A model generated the notes under the pieces. That model made no database searches and was not told the DNA's origin. It saw nothing but the letters and a program-made list of their open reading frames with translations. Below are positions 36,791 through 43,490 of a DNA stretch of 64,000 bases, one piece after another (position 1 is the first letter of the stretch; every line of letters starts with the position of its first letter). A program made the position numbers and the translations under genes. Location: the NCBI RefSeq assembly GCF_003112515.1, contig NZ_BEVZ01000006.1, positions 1-64,000 on the forward strand, read 5' to 3'. Source of the stretch: Streptomyces fragilis (GTDB lineage: Bacteria > Actinomycetota > Actinomycetes > Streptomycetales > Streptomycetaceae).

Positions 36791-36832
36791 CGTCCTGCGC
36801 CGCCCGTCCTGCGCCACCCGTCTTGCGCCGCC
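36791..36832 (+). repeat. 14-base tandem repeat, three copies
   Basis: CGTCCTGCGCCGCC, CGTCCTGCGCCACC and CGTCTTGCGCCGCC follow each other directly, just downstream of the small secreted-protein gene. Probably replication slippage. Confidence 0.7.
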
Positions 36833-36937
36833 CGTGCCACGCGCCCGGACGGCGCAGCGGTGTCCGGAGGCGGTGCCACCGCCGGCCGTCCACGACGTGA
36901 CGGGAGGGAGGGGCTCAGCGCGCCGCGGCCCGGTCGG

Positions 36938-37606
36938 TCAGTACGAGAGGGCGTCCTCGGCGGTGGTGAAGAAGCTGGTCACCAGCATGTCGTTGACCGT
37001 GACGGGGCCGTCGCCGACCGGCACCGTGGCGGGCGTCTCGGCGGCGGTGAGGGCGACCTCCACCTTGTCGGCGCTCTTGCCGCCCGCGTCGTCCCCGCGC
37101 GAGAACCGGATCCCGGCGTGCGCGCGCCCGCCGGGCTCGACGATCCGGTCCGTGTCCTCGGGGCCTACGTGTTCGGCGGAACCGTCGAGACCCGGGATGG
37201 TGATCACCAGCTCGTTCACCGCGAGCAGGCAGGGAGCGTCACCCTTGTTCACCGCGGTCAGCAGCGCGTGGTGGGCGGCCTTGGAGGCGACGGTGACTCT
37301 GTAGGCCATGTCGTGCGTCTCACACATGCCGACGCCCCCGTCCTGGTCGTCGTCGGACGCGGCCTTCGACGGCGGCGGGGTGCCGTCGTCCGGCGAACCT
37401 CCGGCGGTGCTGCCGCCGTCGCTCGGGCCGGCCGTCGACGGCGTGGCGGAGGGCTTGCCGTTGCCCGCGGGGGACGGGGCCGCCGACGTGGCGGCGGCCC
37501 CGGTGTCCTTGTCGGCGTCGCCGCCGCACGCGGTCAGCAGGAGGGCGCCGAGCGAGAGGGCGGCCAGTGCGGCGGCGGTACGGCGTGGGCGAAGTGCGTG
37601 GACCAT
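36938..37606 (-). CDS. DUF4232-type lipoprotein
   Basis: 222 residues; ATG 37606 after a GGGGG run. Lipobox LLTACGGD at residues about 24-31. A long disordered linker rich in Ser, Gly, Pro and Asp follows (to about residue 95). The C-terminal domain has MCETHDMAYRVTV and DAPCLLAVNELVITIPG; the two cysteines (GMCETHD, DAPCLL) and the beta-rich order match the DUF4232 family. It sits on the outer face of the membrane; role unknown. It stands alone. Confidence 0.8.
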   Translation of the reverse strand: MVHALRPRRTAAALAALSLGALLLTACGGDADKDTGAAATSAAPSPAGNGKPSATPSTAGPSDGGSTAGGSPDDGTPPPSKAASDDDQDGGVGMCETHDMAYRVTVASKAAHHALLTAVNKGDAPCLLAVNELVITIPGLDGSAEHVGPEDTDRIVEPGGRAHAGIRFSRGDDAGGKSADKVEVALTAAETPATVPVGDGPVTVNDMLVTSFFTTAEDALSY

Positions 37607-37952
37607 GAGATTTCCCCCCGGGTGTCTGCGTGTACCGGTGAGGGTGCCCCACCGGAGCGGCGCCTGTACCCGCCCGTACCGGGCCGGGGCCGTTCGGAGG
37701 CACGTTCGTGACACAGGCACGACGGTTGTGACCCCGCGGACCCGGCGCGCCCCGGCCTGCGCCGGCGGGGGGTCAGGTGAGCTGCCGGTCGGGCTTGCCG
37801 GCGTGGACCGGACGGACGGTGGCGGGAGGGGCCTGTGCCGGCCGGCGCCCGGCACCTCGGCTGCCGTACGCCGTGGGCCGGGCGCGGCGCGGCTTCTGCC
37901 CGTGGCAGAACAGCGGACCGGCCGGACTCGATGTTCACTACAGTGCGAGCGC
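37607..37952. other. Intergenic between divergent genes
   Basis: About 345 bases holding the promoters of the lipoprotein (minus) and hydrolase (plus) genes. No operator-like palindrome was picked out. Confidence 0.4.
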
Positions 37953-38678
37953 ATGACGCCCATGACAACGCGCACGGTGGAGTACCCGGCCGACGGTCTG
38001 ACGATGGTCGGGCACCTCGCACTCCCGGCCGGGGTCGGTCGCCGGCCCGCGGTGCTGCTGGGGCCGGAGGGCATGGGGCTCAGCGACGTCGAGCGCCGCC
38101 GGGCCGACGCTCTGGCCGAGCTGGGATACGTGGCGCTGGCCTTCGACCTTCACGGCGGGCGCTTCCTGAGCGACCCCGAGGAGATGCTGGCCCGCTGCAT
38201 GCCGCTGCTCGCAGACCCCGACCGGATGCGGGGCATCGGGCATGCGGCGCTCGACGTGTTGCGGGCCGAGCCGCGGACCGACCCCGACCGGATCGCCGTC
38301 GTCGGCTACGGCACCGGGGGCGCCGTGGGGCTGGAGCTCGGGCGCGACGGCGTCCAGCTGCGTGCGATCGCGACCGTCAACGCGCTGACCACGGGCCGAC
38401 CGGGTGAGGCGGCGCGCATTCGCTGCCCGGTGTGGGCGGGGGTCGGGTCGGAGGACCCGATCATGCCGCCCGCGCAGCGGAACGCGTTCACCGCCGAGAT
38501 GCAGGCCGCGGGCGTCGACTGGCGCCTCGTGGTCTACGGCGGCGCCTTGCACGCCTTCCACCACCCGCCGGTCGATCACCCCACGGTCCCCGGCGTCGGC
38601 CACCACCCACGGCACGCGCGGCGAGCCTGGCACGACGTCGTCGCCCTGCTGGCCGAGTGCCTGGCCGTGACGGAGTGA
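37953..38678 (+). CDS. Dienelactone-hydrolase-like protein
   Basis: 241 residues from ATG 37953. Alpha/beta fold with the dienelactone hydrolase layout: PAVLLGPEGMGLSDVERRRA, ALAFDLHGGRFLSDPEEMLA, acid region VGSEDPIMPP, and His in YGGALHAFHHP. At the nucleophile elbow, where the family has GYCxGG, it reads VVGYGTGGAVG, so the cysteine (or serine) is replaced by glycine. It may be catalytically inactive or use another residue. It ends 100 bases before the CebR-like box of the GH9 gene. Confidence 0.82.
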   Translation: MTPMTTRTVEYPADGLTMVGHLALPAGVGRRPAVLLGPEGMGLSDVERRRADALAELGYVALAFDLHGGRFLSDPEEMLARCMPLLADPDRMRGIGHAALDVLRAEPRTDPDRIAVVGYGTGGAVGLELGRDGVQLRAIATVNALTTGRPGEAARIRCPVWAGVGSEDPIMPPAQRNAFTAEMQAAGVDWRLVVYGGALHAFHHPPVDHPTVPGVGHHPRHARRAWHDVVALLAECLAVTE

Positions 38679-38779
38679 TCGGGGCGACGACCGCGGTCGC
38701 CGCACCACCGTTGGCCGCATCAGGTTGTGTGACGGCTGTTGACAGGCGCAGGCTCCGCTGGCTTCATGAACGACAGTGA

Positions 38780-38793
38780 TGGGAGCGCTCCCA
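38780..38793 (+). promoter_or_regulatory. CebR-like operator in front of the GH9 cellulase gene
   Basis: TGGGAGCGCTCCCA is a perfect 14-base palindrome, identical to the consensus of the cellobiose-responsive repressor CebR in Streptomyces. It lies 49 bases before the TTG start. A TTGACA at 38739-38744 could be the -35 element. Confidence 0.88.
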
Positions 38794-38841
38794 AAGCCGC
38801 GGTCCCGTCCCCCGCCCACCGACGTCGGAAGGGACGTTCCG

Positions 38842-41232
38842 TTGCGCATCCCTCACGTGTTCCGCCGCAGACGAGGAGTCGACGCCCCGGTCGCGGCCGG
38901 GCGTCGCGCGGGGCTGACAGCCCTGGCCGGAGTGCTCCTCGCCGGTGCCCTGTTACCCCTGTCGGCCTCGGCCTCCGCCTCCGCCGCGCCTGCCTTCGCC
39001 TACGGTGAGGCGCTGCAGAAGTCGCTGCTGTTCTACGAGGCCCAGCAGTCCGGCCGCCTGCCCGACTTCAACCGGGTCGGCTGGCGCGGGGACTCGGGCC
39101 TGGACGACGGCAAGGACGCGGGTCTCGACCTCACCGGCGGCTGGTACGACGCCGGCGACCACGTCAAGTTCGGGCTGCCCATGGCGTACTCGGCGACGAT
39201 GCTCGCCTGGGGCGGCATCGAGCAGAAGGCCGCCTACGCCGCCTCCGGCCAGCTCGAGCACCTGCGGAACAACCTGCGCTTCGTCAACGACTACTTCGTC
39301 AAGGCGCACCCCTCGCCGAACGTCCTGTACGGCCAGGTCGGCAACGGCGCGGACGACCACAAGTGGTGGGGTCCGGCCGAGGTCATGCCGATGGCCCGGC
39401 CCGCGTACCGGATCGACGCCTCCTGCCCCGGCTCGGACCTCGCGGGCGAGACCGCCGCCGCCATGGCGGCGTCCTCCATGGTCTTCCGTGACGTCGACCC
39501 GGCGTACGCGGACAAGCTGCTCACCCACGCCAAGCAGCTCTACACCTTCGCCGACACCTACCGGGGCAAGTACAGCGACTGCATCACCGACGCGCAGTCG
39601 TACTACAAGTCCTGGAGCGGCTACAACGACGAGCTGGTCTGGGGCGCGGTCTGGCTCCACAAGGCCACCGGCGACGCCTCGTACCTGACCAAGGCGGAGA
39701 CGTACTACGACAACCTGTCCACCGAGCCGCAGACCACCACCCGTTCCTACCGGTGGACGATCTCCTGGGACGACACGTCCTACGGCTCCTACGTGATGCT
39801 CGCCAAGCTGACCGGCAAGCAGCGGTACGTCGACGACGCCAACCGCTGGCTCGACTGGTGGACGAGCGGGGTGAACGGGCAGAAGGTGAAGTACTCGCCC
39901 GGCGGGCAGGCCGTCCTCGACAGCTGGGGTTCGCTGCGGTACGCGGCCAACACCGCGTTCGTCGCCCTGTCCTACTCCGACTGGCTGACCGGCGACGGTG
40001 AACGCAAGCAGCGCTACCACGACTTCGCCCTCCGGCAGATCAACTACGCGCTCGGCGACAACCCGCGCAGGTCCAGCTACGTCGTCGGCTTCGGGGCCAA
40101 CCCGCCCACCAAGCCGCACCACCGCACCGCGCACGGCTCCTGGACCGACCAGCTCACCAGCCCGGTCGCCAGTCGGCACGTGCTGTACGGCGCGCTGGTC
40201 GGCGGTCCGAGCGCCGCGGACGACGCCTACACCGACGACCGGTCCAACTACACCAACAACGAGGTCGCCACCGACTACAACGCGGCTTTCACCGGTGCGC
40301 TGGCCCGTCTCTACGCGGAGTACGGCGGCGCGCCGCTCGCGGGCTTCCCGCAGGACGAGAAGCCGGACGGGCCCGAGATGTCCGTGCAGGCCTCGGTGAA
40401 CGCCACCGGCTCCAACTTCACCGAGATCAAGGCGTACCTGGTCAACAAGTCGGCCTGGCCCGCGCGGGCGCTGAACGACGCGTCGCTGCGCTACTACTTC
40501 ACCCTCGAGGACGGCGTCACGCCCGCCCAGATCACCCTCACCACCAACTACAACCAGTGCGGCAGGCTCAGCGGGCCCACGCAGTTCAAGGACGACGTCT
40601 ACTACGTGACCGTGGACTGCTCGGACACGGTGATCGCCCCGGCGGGCCAGTCGGCGTACCGCAAGGAGGTCCAGTTCCGGATCGCCTCCGCCGGCGCGTG
40701 GAACCCGGCGAACGACTGGTCCTACCAGGGTGTCCCCACCGCCTCCGGCAGCACGCCCGTCGACGCGGCGAACATCGTGCTGATGGAGGGCGCGGCCAAG
40801 CAGTGGGGCGCGACCCCGGACGGGACGGCGCCCACGCCGGGCCCGACGCCGACCCCCACGCCGACACCCACCCCCACGCCGACGCCGACCCCCACGCCTA
40901 CGCCGACCCCTACGTCGACCGGTCCGTGCTCGGTGACGTACAAGGTGACCAGCGCCTGGGGCAGCGGCTTCACCGCCGAGGTCGCGGTGAAGAACACCGG
41001 GACGACGGCGATCACCGGGGGCTGGAAGCTGGGCTTCACGTTCCAGGGCGGTGAACGGCTCACCAGCGCCTGGAACGCCACCGCCACCCAGTCGGGGGCC
41101 GACGTCACCGTCACCAACGCCGCGCACAACGGCGACGTCCCGGCGGGCGGCACCGCCTCGTTCGGCTTCCAGGGCACCGGCACGCCCGTGGGTGCCAAGG
41201 CCTTCGCCCTGAACGGAAAGAGCTGCGGATAG
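38842..41232 (+). CDS. Secreted GH9 endoglucanase with CBM3 and CBM2
   Basis: 796 residues. The TTG at 38842 is chosen because GGAAGGGA lies eight bases upstream and a signal peptide follows (LTALAGVLLAGALLPLSA); a GTG at 38776 overlapping the CebR box is unlikely. The GH9 catalytic domain covers about 45-490: GGWYDAGDHVKFGLPM holds the catalytic Asp pair and NYTNNEVATDYNAAFTGAL the acid Glu. Next is a CBM3-like module (EMSVQASVNATGSNFTEIKA ... VYYVTVDCS). A Pro-Thr linker (about 675-698) leads to a cellulose-binding CBM2 (CSVTYKVTSAWGSGFTAEV). It cuts cellulose outside the cell, induced through CebR. Confidence 0.95.
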   Translation: MRIPHVFRRRRGVDAPVAAGRRAGLTALAGVLLAGALLPLSASASASAAPAFAYGEALQKSLLFYEAQQSGRLPDFNRVGWRGDSGLDDGKDAGLDLTGGWYDAGDHVKFGLPMAYSATMLAWGGIEQKAAYAASGQLEHLRNNLRFVNDYFVKAHPSPNVLYGQVGNGADDHKWWGPAEVMPMARPAYRIDASCPGSDLAGETAAAMAASSMVFRDVDPAYADKLLTHAKQLYTFADTYRGKYSDCITDAQSYYKSWSGYNDELVWGAVWLHKATGDASYLTKAETYYDNLSTEPQTTTRSYRWTISWDDTSYGSYVMLAKLTGKQRYVDDANRWLDWWTSGVNGQKVKYSPGGQAVLDSWGSLRYAANTAFVALSYSDWLTGDGERKQRYHDFALRQINYALGDNPRRSSYVVGFGANPPTKPHHRTAHGSWTDQLTSPVASRHVLYGALVGGPSAADDAYTDDRSNYTNNEVATDYNAAFTGALARLYAEYGGAPLAGFPQDEKPDGPEMSVQASVNATGSNFTEIKAYLVNKSAWPARALNDASLRYYFTLEDGVTPAQITLTTNYNQCGRLSGPTQFKDDVYYVTVDCSDTVIAPAGQSAYRKEVQFRIASAGAWNPANDWSYQGVPTASGSTPVDAANIVLMEGAAKQWGATPDGTAPTPGPTPTPTPTPTPTPTPTPTPTPTPTSTGPCSVTYKVTSAWGSGFTAEVAVKNTGTTAITGGWKLGFTFQGGERLTSAWNATATQSGADVTVTNAAHNGDVPAGGTASFGFQGTGTPVGAKAFALNGKSCG

Positions 41233-41249
41233 ACCTCCCGCGCGGGCGT

Positions 41250-41291
41250 GACCGGCCGGGCCCAGCCGACGAGGCGGGGCCCGGCCCGGTC
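41250..41291 (+). terminator. Terminator hairpin after the GH9 gene
   Basis: GACCGGCCGGGCCC pairs with GGGCCCGGCCCGGTC with one bulged base over a 13-base loop, 18 bases after the stop. No U-tract. Confidence 0.6.
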
Positions 41292-41370
41292 GCGCACCGG
41301 TGCACGACACGCGCGCGGCCGGGAGGACGGGTGCCGGGGTGTCGCGCCCGGGTGGTGCTACCACAGGACG

Positions 41371-42000
41371 ATGGATACGGGCCACGGGCACGCAGCCGCC
41401 TCCTCGGAGCAGGAGCAGATGTGTCTGCCGAAGCACAGGGTTCTCGCGTTGACCGACGGCGTGGTGGCCATCGCCATGACACTGCTGGTACTCGACATCG
41501 ACGTACCTGACGGGCTGCGGGGGCAGGCCCTGGTGGACGCGCTCGACGACGTGCGGGGCCAGGTGGCGACGTTCCTGTTGAGCGCTGTGGTGATCGCTCT
41601 GTTCTGGCGGGCCCATCACGCGGTGCTGCGCGACGCGGAGTGGATCAACGGCACCCTCTTCTGGTGCAACGTCGCCTTTCTGGCGCTGGTCTCGTTGATG
41701 CCGTTTCCGACGAGGGTGCTGGCCGACTACGGCCACCAGCCGCTCGGACCGGGCCTGTACGGCGCGGTCATCGGCGCGGCCGCTCTGGTGCTGTACGTGA
41801 TGGCCGTGTGCATCGCCCGCGGATCGGGGCGCCGGGACCCCTTCCCACCTTTTCCCGTGCAGGCGTTCGTCTTTCTTCTTTCCGTCGGGATCGCCCAGTT
41901 CTCCCCCATGGGGGCCGTCTACAGCTGGCTCGCCTCCGTGCCTCTCGCCCTGCTGGCCCACCGGCACGCCGCCCGCACGTCACGGGCCGCGCGGCACTGA
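41371..42000 (+). CDS. TMEM175/DUF1211-family membrane protein
   Basis: 209 residues from ATG 41371. Six membrane helices. Helix 1 carries the TMEM175 signature in the form HRVLALTDGVVAIAMTLLVL (the usual FSDGV is LTDGV here), and helix 2-3 has FLLSAVVIALFWRAHHAVL. Bacterial TMEM175 proteins are potassium-permeable channels, so potassium leak or membrane-potential control is likely. It stands alone between the GH9 gene and the RiPP-like locus. Confidence 0.88.
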   Translation: MDTGHGHAAASSEQEQMCLPKHRVLALTDGVVAIAMTLLVLDIDVPDGLRGQALVDALDDVRGQVATFLLSAVVIALFWRAHHAVLRDAEWINGTLFWCNVAFLALVSLMPFPTRVLADYGHQPLGPGLYGAVIGAAALVLYVMAVCIARGSGRRDPFPPFPVQAFVFLLSVGIAQFSPMGAVYSWLASVPLALLAHRHAARTSRAARH

Positions 42001-42172
42001 CCGGTAAGCGGCGGCGAGACGGCCGCGCCCACCCGTCGTTCAGAGCGCTCGAGCCGCCGACGGTACGGGCCCGCTGCGGACGCCCTCGTCGCGTTGCGAA
42101 ACGGCCTGGGAGGGGGTGTCCCTCTTTCGCCGGTGTCGAGTAGCGAGGCAGTCGACGGCGCGAAAGGGTTGT

Positions 42173-42195
42173 GCCGCAGACGAAGTGTCTGCGGC
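42173..42195 (+). promoter_or_regulatory. 5' leader hairpin before the peptide gene
   Basis: GCCGCAGAC pairs with GTCTGCGGC over a five-base loop (GAAGT), followed after six bases by the ribosome site TAGGAG. It may stabilise the mRNA of the peptide or influence ribosome access. Confidence 0.5.
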
Positions 42196-42212
42196 CTCCC
42201 TAGGAGTGAACC

Positions 42213-42398
42213 ATGGCCGAGAAAAGGCAAACCGAGATCGAACTCGACGATCAGGGGCGCATCGTCCTCAACGTTCCCGAACTCGTCGACACGTTGCGGG
42301 AAGGGGGTTCCCAGCCCGCGGCGCCGCGGCGTCGGGCATCCGTGAACATCAACTGCTTCGGCTGTCCCGGCGACATCGACTGGCCACCGCCGAAGTAG
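42213..42398 (+). CDS. Candidate RiPP precursor peptide
   Basis: 61 residues; ATG after TAGGAGTGAACC. The N-terminal two thirds are a charged leader (TEIELDDQGRIVLNVPELVD). A Gly-Gly at 31-32 and a basic stretch (PRRRAS) follow. The C-terminal core is NINCFGCPGDIDWPPPK, with Cys48, Cys51, Trp57 and Lys61. Size, leader/core contrast, and the radical SAM gene 92 bases downstream mark it as a precursor whose core could be cross-linked (thioether, or aromatic C-C). It matches no precursor class I know, neither sactipeptide, lasso, lanthipeptide nor FxSxx type. Two hairpins frame the gene. Confidence 0.7.
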   Translation: MAEKRQTEIELDDQGRIVLNVPELVDTLREGGSQPAAPRRRASVNINCFGCPGDIDWPPPK

Positions 42399-42416
42399 TT
42401 CCCCAGTTCTGCGCGG

Positions 42417-42455
42417 GCCTGCTGCCCGGCTCTTCCCGACGACCGGGCAACAGGC
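42417..42455 (+). terminator. Attenuator-like hairpin between peptide and radical SAM genes
   Basis: GCCTGCTGCCCGG (42417-42429) pairs with CCGGGCAACAGGC (42443-42455) with one mismatch over a 13-base loop. In RiPP operons such a stem after the precursor gene commonly lets more precursor than enzyme be made. Confidence 0.6.
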
Positions 42456-42490
42456 TCCCAGACCCTGCCTCGACATCCCAGGACGCGATC

Positions 42491-43330
42491 ATGAAACAGC
42501 CAGTTCTCACTGCCCTCGGAAATGACGAGATCTTCCACGAGGAATTCGTCGCCGCAATGTCCGACCGGTCACTACATCTGATCGTGCTCCCCACCGAACA
42601 GTGTAATTTCCGCTGCACGTACTGCTACGAGGACTTCAGCATCGGCCGCATGCGCCCCGAAATCGTGCAAGGAGTCAAGAACCTCCTGTCCAGGCGGATG
42701 GCCGAACTGGAGCAGCTGAACATCTCCTGGTTCGGCGGCGAGCCTCTGCTCGCTCGGACGATCGTGGAGGACATCTCCTCCTGCGCCGTCGAAGCGGTCG
42801 CGGAGGCGCCACAGGTTCAGTACAGCGCCGACGTGACCACCAACGGCTACCACCTGGACCTTGCCACGGCCGAGACCTGGGAACAGCTGGGGATCCGCTC
42901 CTACCAGATCTCGCTGGACGGCCCGGAGGCACTGCACGACACCACGCGCAGAAGGGCGAACGGTCAAGGCTCCTTCCAGCGCATCTGGGGCAATCTGCTC
43001 GCGCTCCGGCGCAGTCGCCTGCCCAAAGGGCTCCCTCATCCCACGAGCCCCGCGCGGAAGGAGGCGTGCTACGCGGCGCGTCCGAACTCACTGGTCATCC
43101 GTGCGAACGGGACCATCGCGAAGTGCACGGTGGCCCTCAGCGACCCGTCCAATACCATCGGGCGGATCACGCCGCAGGGCGAGCTGCGGATCGACAACGG
43201 CCGCCTCGCGCCCTGGGTACGGGGCTGGGGAGGCTCCGACTGGGCGGCCGTTTCCTGTCCCTACGTCGGCATGCCCCGCTCGCCGGCACCCCTCCTGCAG
43301 ATCGGTTCCAGGTCCCCCGTCCCCTCGTGA
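42491..43330 (+). CDS. Radical SAM peptide-maturase-like protein, internally shortened
   Basis: 279 residues from ATG 42491 (AGGA nine bases upstream). The iron-sulfur motif CxxxCxxC is C38-C42-C45 in EQCNFRCTYCYEDF. SAM-binding NISWFGGEPLLA, VTTNGYHLDL and YQISLDGPEALHD follow. At about residue 178 (LALRRSRLP) the sequence jumps straight to a SPASM-like end (KEACYAARPNSLVIRANGTI, KCTVALSDPSNTIGRI, SCPYVG). Full SPASM maturases are about 350-450 residues, so about 80-100 residues of the barrel seem deleted in frame. The final 20 residues after SCPYVGMP look random. The intact relative would modify the peptide at 42213; this copy may be inactive. Confidence 0.7.
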   Translation: MKQPVLTALGNDEIFHEEFVAAMSDRSLHLIVLPTEQCNFRCTYCYEDFSIGRMRPEIVQGVKNLLSRRMAELEQLNISWFGGEPLLARTIVEDISSCAVEAVAEAPQVQYSADVTTNGYHLDLATAETWEQLGIRSYQISLDGPEALHDTTRRRANGQGSFQRIWGNLLALRRSRLPKGLPHPTSPARKEACYAARPNSLVIRANGTIAKCTVALSDPSNTIGRITPQGELRIDNGRLAPWVRGWGGSDWAAVSCPYVGMPRSPAPLLQIGSRSPVPS

Positions 43331-43490
43331 TCCTCGTTGCTCCGGCCCCTGCCGTCGACGGGGCCGCTATCTGCTCAGGGGTCGGTGGCGGGCGAGCGCC
43401 GGGGTGGTGGTGGACGGCGGCGGGTGGTGTGCGATGTTGTTCCCCGCGTTGACGTGATCCGCACTCCGCGGTGACCAGGGGGGATGGGCC

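Noticed and set aside
38953..41967. Long minus-strand open frame opposite the GH9 gene (1004 codons)
   Set aside because: It is the antisense shadow of the GH9 coding frame in GC-rich DNA; composition is Arg/Val/Gly-heavy with no motifs and no ribosome site.
42213..42398. Assigning the peptide to a known RiPP class (sactipeptide, FxSxx, lasso, streptide)
   Set aside because: The core lacks the repeated Cys, the FxSxx end, the lasso Thr at -2, and the KGDGW arrangement, so no known class was assigned.
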